DNA from: an uncultured Paracoccaceae bacterium
GTDB lineage: Bacteria; Pseudomonadota; Alphaproteobacteria; Rhodobacterales; Rhodobacteraceae
Assembly (NCBI GenBank): GCA_937924905.1
Contig: CALDUK010000044.1
Coordinates: 1 to 43,734, forward strand
Length of the DNA: 43,734 nt
Direction of reading: 5' to 3'
Both the position numbers and the translations under genes were made by a program. The stretch's first letter is position 1. Each line of letters begins with the position of its first letter. The notes below the pieces were generated by a model. It did not search any database. It worked only from the letters and a program-made list of their open reading frames with translations, and was not told where the DNA came from. Below are positions 17,515 to 25,409 of this stretch, piece by piece.

Positions 17515-18621
17515 TCAGTATGGCAGGGCCGCTGCCATATCCGCGATCCAACCGTCGACGAATTGATCGAACCGTTTCGATGGTTGGCGCTGGATCAATG
17601 CGTCGGCAAAGGGATCGGGTGCATCAATGGGGCTGCCGGACATTTCCTGCAAAACGGCGTGGCCGCAGAATGGGACGTAAACCTCGGAATAGCCGCCCTC
17701 ATGCGCCATAACAAGTTTTCCGTCGCAAATATCACCTGCGATATCAAGCACTTGCCGCGTCATTTGGCGAAATGTATCGACGCTGGCCAACATGCGCGAC
17801 AAAGGATCAAACGCCGCCGCGTCAAAGCCGCAGGCAATGATAAGCACGTCGGGATTAAAGGCGCGAATGGCTGGCAAGGCCAGACGGTCCAGCGCTTGTA
17901 GATACCCGGTATGGCCAGTGCCCGGCGGCAAGGGGATGTTCAGGTTGGCGCCATGCCCCGCGCCATCGCCGCGATCCGCAAATTCGCCCTTGTCCAGCGG
18001 GTAGTTGTGTTCTTGATGAATAGAGACAGTCAATACATGGGGATCATTGTAAAAAATAGCCTCGGTTCCATTGCCGTGATGGACATCCCAATCCAGAACC
18101 GCGACCCGTTCGGCCTTGCCGGCGGCGCGGGCAGATTGAATGGCTATGGCGATATTGGCCAGCAAACAGAACCCGTTTTGCCAATCGGGCAAGCAGTGGT
18201 GACCCGGCGGGCGGGACAGGGCATATGCGTTTTGGCAGGTGCCATCGAGCGTTGCGAACAGCGCATCCCTGACCAGACCGGCCGAAAGCGCAGCAATTTC
18301 AAAGCCATCCGGGCCGAAGGGCGCGCGCAGGCCCAATTCGCCCCCGCCGGATTGTGCGGTCTCGCGAAAACGGGTCAGAAAATCGGCCGGATGAACGCGT
18401 CGCAGATCACGCTCTTGCGCGGCCTGCGCCCCGTGTGGGGCAAGGTCCGCCATTAGGCCGGTGACCTGTAACATATTGACAAGACGCCGCTTCGTTTCCG
18501 GGTTTTCGGGCAACCCGCCGGTGGCCGTTGGCTGGACCAGGCCGCCGACGGGCAGCATGAATGCATAGTTCCCGCCCGAGTGCCAAAAGCAGCGCTCGTC
18601 AAAGAAAAACCCGGTGGTCAT
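17515..18621 (-). CDS. Class II histone-deacetylase-family amidohydrolase (acetylpolyamine hydrolase-like)
   Basis: A 368-residue zinc hydrolase of the arginase/deacetylase superfamily. The hallmark SRPPGHH places catalytic His141/His142, and VLDWDVHHGNGT gives zinc ligands Asp179 and His181. The third ligand is Asp in CGFDAAAFDPL near residue 269, and a catalytic Tyr lies in HEGGYSEVY. Bacterial members remove acetyl groups from acetylpolyamines, acetylated lysines or small amides. The N-terminal loop (FFFDERCFWHSGGNY) resembles the bacterial class II branch. The ATG at 18621 overlaps the stop of the Fe-S/CDGSH gene (ATGA), so the two are coupled. The substrate cannot be named from sequence. 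Confidence 0.85.
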   Translation of the reverse strand: MTTGFFFDERCFWHSGGNYAFMLPVGGLVQPTATGGLPENPETKRRLVNMLQVTGLMADLAPHGAQAAQERDLRRVHPADFLTRFRETAQSGGGELGLRAPFGPDGFEIAALSAGLVRDALFATLDGTCQNAYALSRPPGHHCLPDWQNGFCLLANIAIAIQSARAAGKAERVAVLDWDVHHGNGTEAIFYNDPHVLTVSIHQEHNYPLDKGEFADRGDGAGHGANLNIPLPPGTGHTGYLQALDRLALPAIRAFNPDVLIIACGFDAAAFDPLSRMLASVDTFRQMTRQVLDIAGDICDGKLVMAHEGGYSEVYVPFCGHAVLQEMSGSPIDAPDPFADALIQRQPSKRFDQFVDGWIADMAAALPY

Positions 18622-19250
18622 GTGTCGCCCGGTGCTTCGAACCCTGCCGCTTTGTGACTGCCATCGCAAAACGGTTTGTTCTTAGATTCGCCGCACCGGC
18701 AAAGAAAAGCGCGGGTGCCGCGGTGTAGACGGTGACCTGTGCCGCTGGTGATTTCAAGCGCGCCCTGTGCTTCGATAGGACCGTTTTCGTGTTGAATTAC
18801 AGTAAGTTGTTCGTTCGGCGTGTCGCCGGGCGCATCCTTGTCGGTGGCGGGCGGTTCGCCGGTTGCGGTGAAGCCCGCATCGGTATGGGAGTAATCACAA
18901 TACGGCATGTTCTTGGATTTTCCGCAGCGGCAAAGCGTGGCGCGGGTCATGTCCTGACCTTTGATCGACAGGTTGCCGTGCAAGGCATTTGGTCCGTTCT
19001 CAAGGATTTGCGCGCGGTTTATGCCGGGCGCGGTTTCTTCGGCACCGGGCTTTGAAAAGGTCAACGCGCCTGAAGGACAGGTGCGGATCATCGCGGCGAT
19101 TTCCTCGGCCGGGGCGGCGTCAGGGTCAACCCAGGGTTTGCGTGCAGGATCAAAGACTTGTGGCAGTTTCAGAAAGCAGTTCCGCGCGTGAATACAACGC
19201 TTCATGTCAAAGCCGATGGCAATGTCTTTGCCGGTATATGTTTTGGGCAT
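18618..19250 (-). CDS. Three-cluster iron-sulfur protein: Fer4_19 domain plus two CDGSH domains
   Basis: A 210-residue cytoplasmic protein. Residues 5-65 form a divergent 4Fe-4S mono-cluster domain (Cys19, Cys25 and Cys58 in KRCIHARNC...RTCPSGAL). Residues 100-130 hold a first CDGSH-type 2Fe-2S site (Cys107, Cys109, Cys118, His122) and residues 178-205 a second (Cys184, Cys186, Cys195, His199). The first site reads CDYSH instead of CDGSH, with all four ligands kept. Such proteins are thought to serve in electron transfer or cluster handling; a partner is not known. It heads a minus-strand unit with the deacetylase-like gene. AAGGA precedes the ATG at the proper distance. Confidence 0.85.
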   Translation of the reverse strand: MPKTYTGKDIAIGFDMKRCIHARNCFLKLPQVFDPARKPWVDPDAAPAEEIAAMIRTCPSGALTFSKPGAEETAPGINRAQILENGPNALHGNLSIKGQDMTRATLCRCGKSKNMPYCDYSHTDAGFTATGEPPATDKDAPGDTPNEQLTVIQHENGPIEAQGALEITSGTGHRLHRGTRAFLCRCGESKNKPFCDGSHKAAGFEAPGDT

Positions 19251-19339
19251 GGTCTGTCCTTGTTTGGATAAAACAAGCGTAATGCGATTGTCGGTCGCTG
19301 CAAGTCATTGGATTTGCTGAGGCTTGCGTGTTGCGGCAG

Positions 19340-19361
19340 AAAAATTCCGAGACGGAATTTT
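19340..19361 (-). terminator. Rho-independent terminator after ogt
   Basis: Perfect 9-bp stem AAAATTCCG/CGGAATTTT (19341-19349 with 19353-19361), 3-base loop, followed by TTTTTC on the minus strand, 36 bases past the ogt stop. It should end the ileS-ogt transcript and insulate the CDGSH gene. Confidence 0.75.
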
Positions 19362-19396
19362 GGTGCGTATTTTCAGCAAGATGAAGGATGTACGCG

Positions 19397-19849
19397 TCAG
19401 ATCAAAAGCGACGCTGCGCCTTCGTGTTTGAGGAGGGCGACTTTGGTTTCAATCCCGGTTCCGCCCGAAAACCCACCCAAGGAATTGGCGCCAAGAATGC
19501 GGTGGCATGGGATTATGATCGGGATTGGATTGCCGCCGCAGGCCTGTCCGATGGCTTGGGCGGGCCTGTTCAGAGATTTGGCCAGATCGCCGTAAGTTCT
19601 TGTTTCGCCATAGGGAATTTTGAGCATTGCATCACATGCCGCGCGTTGGAGCGCCGGGGCCTGCACGTCGAGCGGTAAGGTGAAACGGGTGAGGGTGCCG
19701 TTGAAATAGGCGGTGAGCTGTGCTTCGGCCCGTCGGAGGACGGGGGTGTCGTCGGATGGGGAGTTTTCCCACGAAACCTTTGTAATTGCGCCGTTTTCTT
19801 CAAAAATGGTCAGCGTGCCGACAGGGGTGTTGACGGCACGCCGGGGCAT
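19397..19849 (-). CDS. ogt: Methylated-DNA--protein-cysteine methyltransferase
   Basis: A 150-residue suicide repair protein that takes methyl or alkyl groups from O6-alkylguanine onto its own cysteine. The active site PCHR (Cys115 in IIIPCHRILG) is intact, with the upstream YGETRTYGDLA and RPAQAIGQACGGNP helix-turn-helix recognition region and the following GGFSGG loop. It lacks the Ada N-terminal zinc and AraC-like domains, so it is an Ogt-type stand-alone protein. The gene starts 6 bases after the ileS stop and probably shares its transcript; a strong terminator follows. Pairing repair with a tRNA synthetase looks like positional convenience rather than function. Confidence 0.92.
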   Translation of the reverse strand: MPRRAVNTPVGTLTIFEENGAITKVSWENSPSDDTPVLRRAEAQLTAYFNGTLTRFTLPLDVQAPALQRAACDAMLKIPYGETRTYGDLAKSLNRPAQAIGQACGGNPIPIIIPCHRILGANSLGGFSGGTGIETKVALLKHEGAASLLI

Positions 19850-19855
19850 TTGGGA

Positions 19856-22771
19856 TCAGCCTTTTGACAGCGCGTCATTGCAGCGTGCGCAAGTGTCGGT
19901 ATGGGCGTGGGTTCCGACATCAGACAAGAGCTTCCAGCAGCGCATGCATTTGTTTCCAAGTGCTTTTTCAAAGATGACACCAATGCCCGCTGTTTCGGGC
20001 AATGTGAACGCGTTGTCCGGGATCGGGTCGTTTGTCAGTGTGATTTCCGAGGTGAGACAGATGTCGTCAAAGGGGACGGTTCTGAGCGTCTCAAGCAGGG
20101 TTGCGTCTTCGATATAGACCACCGGTGCGGCTTCAAGAGAGGCGCCTATCACTTTGTTTTGACGTTGAATTTCCAGTGCTGCTGTCACCACGCGGCGGGT
20201 GCGCCGGATGCCGTCCCACTTGGTGGCGAGCGGGTCGTTCAGCCAGTCTTTTGGGGTGGTGGGGATGTCTTGGAGATGCACGGAATCGTCGTCGCTTGGG
20301 AAGCGGGCGAGCCAGACGTCTTCCATGGTGAAAACAAGCACCGGGGCGAGCCATGTTGTCAGGCGGTGGAACAGGATATCGAGCACTGTGCGGCAGGCGT
20401 TGCGGCGTGTGCCGGGGGCGTCGCAATAGAGGACGTCTTTGCGGATGTCGAAATAGAACGATGACAGATCGACCGTCGCAAATTCGAAGACCGCGCGGAA
20501 AACGCCTTGGAAATCATAGGCTTCGTAGCCTGTTTTGACCTTGTGATCCAGCTCGGCGATGCGGTGCAGAACCCAGGCTTCGAGTTCGGGCATGTCCGAG
20601 CGCGCGGTGCGTTCATCTTCGCTAAACCCAGATAGGTTACCAAGGATGAACCGAAGGGTGTTCCGCAGGCGGCGATAGCTGTCAGCGACGCCTTTTAGAA
20701 TTTCGGGACCGATCCGCTGATCTGCGGTGTAATCCGTCTGCGCCACCCAAAGGCGCAAGATGTCGGCTCCGTATTGTTTAACAACCTCCTCGGGCGCGAT
20801 GATGTTCCCGAGGCTCTTGCTCATTTTGTTCCCCTTCTCATCGAGCGCGAAGCCGTGAGTGAGGACGCCTCGGTATGGCGCGCGGCCATTGGTGCCGCAG
20901 GATTGCAAAAGCGACGAATGGAACCAGCCGCGATGCTGGTCGGTGCCTTCGAGGTAGAGATCGGCCATGCCATCTGCGCTGCCGTCTTCGCGGTCGCGGA
21001 GCACGAAGGCGTGGGTTGAACCACTGTCGAACCAAACATCGAGGATGTCAAAGATCTGGTCATAGTCGTCATGGGCCACATCGTTGCCGAGGAACCGTTC
21101 TTTGGCACCCGGTTTGTACCAGGCGTCGGCGCCTTCGGCTTCGAACGCTTCCAGGATGCGGGCGTTGACGGCTTCGTTCCGGAGGAGGAAGTCGTCGTCT
21201 GTCGGCAATGCGCCCGTTTTGACGAAACAGGTGAGCGGCACGCCCCAGGCGCGTTGGCGCGATAGCACCCAGTCGGGACGGGCTTCCATCATCGAGTAGA
21301 GACGGTTGCGGCCCGTTTGCGGAGTCCATTTGACGTTGTCGATTTCCGTGAGCGCGCGTTCGCGGATGGTTGTGCCGTGCTGGTCCTGACCGTCGCCGAC
21401 GGGTTTGTCGATGGCGGCAAACCACTGAGGCGTGTTGCGGTAAATGATGGGGGCCTTTGAGCGCCAGGAATGCGGGTAGCTGTGCTTGATCTTGCCGCGG
21501 GCCAAGAGGCCGCCGACGGAGGCGAGCTTGTCGATGACGGCCTTGTTGGCGGTGCCTTCACCGCCTTTGCGGCTGAGGATGTAGTGGCCGCCGAAGAAGG
21601 GCAGATTTTCGCGGAAGCTGCCGTCGTCCATCACGTTGTAGGTGATGACCTGATCGAGCATGCCAAGGTCGCGGTAGAGTTCGTATTCCTCCATCCCGTG
21701 GGAGGGGGCGCAATGAACGAAGCCGGTGCCTTCTTCGTCGGTGACGAAATCGGCGGCGCGGAAGTCGCGGATGTCGTCCCATTCGCCGTTGGAGCCTTCG
21801 GCGCCGTGAAGGGGGTGTTCGAGCGAGATGGTTTCGAGCATCTCCAATGTCACATCCTTTTCACGCGTCCACTGATCGCTTGTAAGCCGAGCGCGCGTGA
21901 ACACGTCCTCTGCAAGCTTGTCTGCAAGAATGTATTTTTCACCCGGCTTGGCCCAGCATTCTTCCGGTGTGTCAGTGATCTCGTACATTCCGTATGAGAT
22001 GTCCTTGCCATATACGACGGCTTTGTTTGATGGGATGGTCCAAGGCGTGGTCGTCCAGATCACGACGAATACGTCTTCGCCGCCCGGGTTGCAGTGTTGC
22101 GCCAAACGGAACTTCACCCAAACCGTGAAGCTTTCCTTGTCGTGGTATTCGACTTCCGCCTCGGCCAGCGCGGTTTGTTCGATGGGCGACCACATCACGG
22201 GTTTTGAGCCCTGATAGAGTGTGCCGTTCATCAGGAATTTCTGGAACTCTTCGGCGATCACGCGTTCGGCGTGGAAATCCATCGTAAGGTAGGGTTGGTC
22301 CCAATTTCCGGTGATGCCAAGGCGTTTGAATTCGGCGCGCTGGATGTCGACCCAACTGTCGGCAAAGGCGCGGCATTCCTGGCGAAACTCGACCACGTCG
22401 ACCGCGTCTTTGTCTTTGCCTTTTTTGCGGTATTGTTCTTCGATCTTCCATTCGATGGGCAGACCGTGGCAATCCCAGCCGGGGATATAGCGGGCGTCCT
22501 TGCCCATCATTTGCTGGCTGCGGACGACCATGTCTTTGAGGATCTTGTTCAGCGCGTGGCCGATATGCAGATGCCCGTTGGCATAGGGCGGGCCGTCGTG
22601 CAGCGTAAATTCGGGCCGGCCTTCGGTTTGGCGAAGCCGGTCGTAGACCCCCAGGTTTTCCCAGCGGTCCAGCCAGCCGGGTTCGCGGTTGGGCAGGCCT
22701 GCTCGCATCGGGAAATCGGTCTGGGGCAGGTTCAGCGTGTCTTTATAGTCAGGCGTGTCGGCAGACATCAT
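19856..22771 (-). CDS. ileS: Isoleucyl-tRNA synthetase
   Basis: A 971-residue class Ia synthetase. The HIGH motif is at residues 69-72 (ANGHLHIGH), KMSKS is in DEKGNKMSKSLGN roughly two thirds along, and the large CP1 editing domain lies between them (WTTTPWTIPSNKAV is its editing-site signature). The extreme C terminus carries the zinc knuckle CMRCW...CARC of the bacterial IleS1 type that is sensitive to mupirocin. Two consecutive ATG codons begin the frame; AAGGA upstream fits either. The 5' side faces a 340-base non-coding stretch with two inverted repeats. ogt follows closely. Confidence 0.97.
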   Translation of the reverse strand: MMSADTPDYKDTLNLPQTDFPMRAGLPNREPGWLDRWENLGVYDRLRQTEGRPEFTLHDGPPYANGHLHIGHALNKILKDMVVRSQQMMGKDARYIPGWDCHGLPIEWKIEEQYRKKGKDKDAVDVVEFRQECRAFADSWVDIQRAEFKRLGITGNWDQPYLTMDFHAERVIAEEFQKFLMNGTLYQGSKPVMWSPIEQTALAEAEVEYHDKESFTVWVKFRLAQHCNPGGEDVFVVIWTTTPWTIPSNKAVVYGKDISYGMYEITDTPEECWAKPGEKYILADKLAEDVFTRARLTSDQWTREKDVTLEMLETISLEHPLHGAEGSNGEWDDIRDFRAADFVTDEEGTGFVHCAPSHGMEEYELYRDLGMLDQVITYNVMDDGSFRENLPFFGGHYILSRKGGEGTANKAVIDKLASVGGLLARGKIKHSYPHSWRSKAPIIYRNTPQWFAAIDKPVGDGQDQHGTTIRERALTEIDNVKWTPQTGRNRLYSMMEARPDWVLSRQRAWGVPLTCFVKTGALPTDDDFLLRNEAVNARILEAFEAEGADAWYKPGAKERFLGNDVAHDDYDQIFDILDVWFDSGSTHAFVLRDREDGSADGMADLYLEGTDQHRGWFHSSLLQSCGTNGRAPYRGVLTHGFALDEKGNKMSKSLGNIIAPEEVVKQYGADILRLWVAQTDYTADQRIGPEILKGVADSYRRLRNTLRFILGNLSGFSEDERTARSDMPELEAWVLHRIAELDHKVKTGYEAYDFQGVFRAVFEFATVDLSSFYFDIRKDVLYCDAPGTRRNACRTVLDILFHRLTTWLAPVLVFTMEDVWLARFPSDDDSVHLQDIPTTPKDWLNDPLATKWDGIRRTRRVVTAALEIQRQNKVIGASLEAAPVVYIEDATLLETLRTVPFDDICLTSEITLTNDPIPDNAFTLPETAGIGVIFEKALGNKCMRCWKLLSDVGTHAHTDTCARCNDALSKG

Positions 22772-22955
22772 GTGTGTCCTTCGTCGTCAGAATTTCGGAT
22801 GGGTGGCGGAGACATCTCAACGCCTTTGGCCCGGCTGCCCATTTGGTCAGAGCGCCGGGATGATAATTCGTATGATAATCGCCGAATATGTCATGTTGCT
22901 GCGGTTATAGGCTTGGCCGATAGGCGGGACAAGCGCCGTTTCGCGGGGTGATCTG

Positions 22956-23007
22956 GGTGACAAGGCTGACCGCCCGGGAGTAGCTGCGGCGGGCCAGCCT
23001 TGTCACC
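22956..23007. repeat. Long inverted repeat (13-bp perfect arms, extended)
   Basis: GGTGACAAGGCTG (22956-22968) pairs perfectly with CAGCCTTGTCACC (22995-23007), and CCGCC/GGCGG inside extends the stem after a short bulge. There is no T-run on either side, so it is not a standard terminator, though it could end the diguanylate cyclase transcript Rho-dependently. Confidence 0.7.
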
Positions 23008-23010
23008 GAT

Positions 23011-23034
23011 CGACCCCGGGAAGAAGCGGGGTCG
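23011..23034. repeat. Second inverted repeat CGACCCC/GGGGTCG
   Basis: Perfect 7-bp arms (23011-23017 and 23028-23034) with a 10-base loop, starting 3 bases after the larger hairpin. No T-run follows. Confidence 0.6.
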
Positions 23035-23111
23035 TGCGATTGTGCGGGCGAATGCGGGGCTTGGCGATACGGAAAAGCGCCGTTTTCACATTTCGTATGT
23101 GACGCCCGCCA

Positions 23112-24221
23112 TCACCGGTCTGAAACCCGGCGTTTGCGTTGCGATTTGACGCGGTACATATCGGCGTCCGCGCGGCGGCAGAGACTGTCGAGGTTCAGCG
23201 TGTCACGGTCCTGTCGCGCATGGCCGATCGAGACGCCGACGGCGAGTGCCCGGCCTTCGAAATCGACCGGGTGCGCCAGTTGGGTTTGCAGGGTTTTGAT
23301 CAGGTCGTTCACTTGATCCCCGTCGTCGACATCGCGCATCAGCACCGCAAATTCATCGCCCCCGATCCGGGCGACGGGATGGGGCGCGGCATGTTCGCGG
23401 AGCCGCGCGCCGATGGCGGCCAGCACCGCATCCCCGGCCGCATGACCGTGTCTGTCGTTGATGGGTTTGAACCGGTCAAGGTCCAGCAACAGCACCGCCG
23501 CGCGCCCGCCGAACAACAGCGTGTCGCGGGCCACTTCGTCAAGGGCGCGGCGGTTCATCAGGCCAGTCAACTGGTCGTGTCCGGCCTGGTATGTCAGCAA
23601 ATCCGCCCGTCTTTTCGCGCTGTCGATGGCGTTGGCATAGGCCGCGCGGGTGCGTCTGCCCCGGTGCACTGTCATGAACATCGAGACCACCCAGAGCACG
23701 CAGAAATAGACCATTGCCTTGCGTTCGCCGTCGCTGGGCGGGGCGTAATCAATGGTGGCAAAGGCGGTGGAAAAGACGAACATCGCCACCGCGAACACGC
23801 CAGCCGTGATCCAGTTGATGCCGTGGATCAGCGCGTGGCTTGTCAGGCTGTGGACGACCGTGCCGGTCAGAAACAACAGCCCCACGCCCAAGGCCAGTTG
23901 CGCCGGTTGCAGGACCATCAGCATCGACAGCAGCACGAAAAGGGCGACCGACAAGGTGATGCGGAAATAGACCACGACGATCAGAAGCGGAGAGAAATCA
24001 CCGACATCGCGCGGGGCTGATTGCCGCAATCGGCGGGCCAGAAGTTCGACAATCAGGATGGCCGCAAACACGCAAACGCCCGAGGCGACCGCATCGAAAT
24101 ACCCCAGGATCAGCATGCCGACAGAGGCGTTCAAGACGCGTTTCGGCACATCGACCGCGTCGAAATCGACCGCAAAACGGGCCTGAACGCGAAGAGCTTC
24201 GATCTGGGTGTGTAGAAACAT
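23112..24221 (-). CDS. Membrane-anchored diguanylate cyclase (GGDEF)
   Basis: A 369-residue protein. Residues 30-190 hold about six hydrophobic helices with no recognised sensory family. Residues 205-369 form a GGDEF domain with HDQLTGLMNRRAL, LLDLDRFKPINDRHGHAAGDAVL and the intact active site GGDEF (287-291). The domain makes cyclic di-GMP from two GTP. The residues five upstream of GGDEF do not form the RxxD inhibitory site, so product inhibition at an I-site is not expected. I chose ATG 24221; a TTG three codons earlier is possible. The gene is divergent from hemF and no phosphodiesterase gene lies in the window. The signal sensed is unknown; the many membrane helices suggest a membrane-linked cue. 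Confidence 0.85.
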   Translation of the reverse strand: MFLHTQIEALRVQARFAVDFDAVDVPKRVLNASVGMLILGYFDAVASGVCVFAAILIVELLARRLRQSAPRDVGDFSPLLIVVVYFRITLSVALFVLLSMLMVLQPAQLALGVGLLFLTGTVVHSLTSHALIHGINWITAGVFAVAMFVFSTAFATIDYAPPSDGERKAMVYFCVLWVVSMFMTVHRGRRTRAAYANAIDSAKRRADLLTYQAGHDQLTGLMNRRALDEVARDTLLFGGRAAVLLLDLDRFKPINDRHGHAAGDAVLAAIGARLREHAAPHPVARIGGDEFAVLMRDVDDGDQVNDLIKTLQTQLAHPVDFEGRALAVGVSIGHARQDRDTLNLDSLCRRADADMYRVKSQRKRRVSDR

Positions 24222-24319
24222 TTCTGCCAAAAGCCGGTGTCTTGGCTGTGCTCATAGCCTGGAGGTGCAAATCTGGCGTTAATCCTGACGATCCGCGACA
24301 ACGAGAGCGTTTGCCAATA

Positions 24320-24349
24320 TGACTCAAATTGTGTCAATCTGGGCTGACA
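24320..24349. promoter_or_regulatory. PpsR/CrtJ-like operator and overlapping palindrome upstream of hemF
   Basis: TGTCA-N8-TGACA at 24332-24349 fits the TGT-N12-ACA consensus of the photosynthesis repressor PpsR/CrtJ, in its extended palindromic form. It overlaps a second imperfect palindrome, TGACTCAAATTGTGTCA at 24320-24336. Both lie 17-46 bases before the hemF ATG in the divergent gap. Confidence 0.45.
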
Positions 24350-24365
24350 GAAAGGGAGCGCCCGA

Positions 24366-25256
24366 ATGACCGAGCAATTCAACGACCGCAAGATGCGGGC
24401 AAGCACCTGGTTTCGCAGTCTGCGGGATGAAATTGTTGCGACGTTTGACGGGTTGGAGGCCAGCCATACGTCCGGGCCTTTGTCGGACAAGCCGGTGGGT
24501 CAGTTTGAGGTGAGCGAGACCAAACGCACGGCGGAAGACGGCTCGGACGCGGGCGGTGGGTTGATGAGCGTCATGCGCGGTGGCCGGGTGTTTGAAAAGG
24601 TCGGCGTCAATGTCTCGACTGTTTACGGGACGCTGGGCGCGCGCGCGCAACAGGCGATGGCGGCGCGCGGCGTGCCGGGTATGGCGGATGACCCGCGGTT
24701 TTGGGCAGCGGGCATTTCACTGGTGGCGCATTTGCAGAACCCGCATGTGCCTGCAGTGCATATGAACACACGCATGTTCTGGACGCCCCATGCCTGGTGG
24801 TTCGGCGGCGGGTCCGATTTGAACCCGTGTATTGAATATGACGAGGACACCGCAGATTTTCACGCCGCGCAAAAGGCGCATTGTGACCCGCATGGCACCG
24901 AGATTTATCCCAAGCTGAAAGCCTGGGCGGACGACTATTTCTTTGTTCCCCACCGGGGCCGGGCGCGCGGCGTGGGCGGTATCTTTTACGATGACCGCAA
25001 CACCGGCGACTGGGAGGCGGATTTTGCCTTTACCCAGGATGTGGGCCGCGCGTTTCTGGCGGCGTATGTGCCGCTTGTCGAACGGCGTCGGACCACGGAT
25101 TGGACAAACGCCGACAAGGACACGCAACTGGTGCATCGCGGGCTATATGCGGAATATAATCTGGTCTATGACCGGGGGACAAAATTCGGTCTGGAAACCG
25201 GCCATGACGCCAATGCGGTTTTGATGAGCCTGCCGCCCTTGGCCAAATGGGTGTGA
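24366..25256 (+). CDS. hemF: Oxygen-dependent coproporphyrinogen III oxidase
   Basis: A 296-residue aerobic enzyme that converts coproporphyrinogen III to protoporphyrinogen IX with O2 in haem and bacteriochlorophyll precursor synthesis. Typical blocks are GGGLMSVMRGGRVFEKVGVN, the substrate-site region AVHMNTRMFW, WWFGGGSDLNPC, GVGGIFYDD and the C-terminal YAEYNLVYDRGTKFGL...SLPPLAKW. The active-site His and Arg-rich segments are intact and the length is normal. GGGAG lies 7 bases before the ATG at 24366. The short divergent region shared with the diguanylate cyclase gene contains a palindromic site like those bound by PpsR/CrtJ, hinting at redox or light control. Monocistronic by appearance. 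Confidence 0.97.
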   Translation: MTEQFNDRKMRASTWFRSLRDEIVATFDGLEASHTSGPLSDKPVGQFEVSETKRTAEDGSDAGGGLMSVMRGGRVFEKVGVNVSTVYGTLGARAQQAMAARGVPGMADDPRFWAAGISLVAHLQNPHVPAVHMNTRMFWTPHAWWFGGGSDLNPCIEYDEDTADFHAAQKAHCDPHGTEIYPKLKAWADDYFFVPHRGRARGVGGIFYDDRNTGDWEADFAFTQDVGRAFLAAYVPLVERRRTTDWTNADKDTQLVHRGLYAEYNLVYDRGTKFGLETGHDANAVLMSLPPLAKWV

Positions 25257-25409
25257 CGCCCGTTTCGTTCTAATGCGCCTTTTGGGAATGTGTGCCGCAG
25301 GGCGCGCTGGTCTGGCCATGCGCCAACTCTTGCCCTTTTCCCCCCAAAGCTCTTTTGACCGTCAGGGCGTAACCCCATATAGTCGAAAGAAACATAAGAG
25401 AGCAGGCCG

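Larger units (their letters stand above)
22772..23111. other. Non-coding interval upstream of ileS with tandem inverted repeats
   Basis: The only gap over 300 bases in the window, bounded by the ileS start and the diguanylate cyclase stop. It should hold the ileS promoter and leader. I see no ORF, tRNA or T-box-like element. Two hairpins sit in tandem at 22956-23007 and 23011-23034. A short TCACAT/ATGTGA repeat at 23086-23102 lacks a T tail. A promoter could not be placed with confidence. Confidence 0.6.

Noticed and set aside
22929..23086. An 11-base direct repeat AAGCGCCGTTT occurring twice upstream of ileS
   Set aside because: Only two copies, short, and placed irregularly; not distinguishable from chance in GC-rich DNA.
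23086..23102. TCACAT-TTCGT-ATGTGA hairpin as a terminator of the diguanylate cyclase gene
   Set aside because: On the minus strand the stem is followed by AAAA, not T residues, so it cannot be a standard terminator; six base pairs may be chance.
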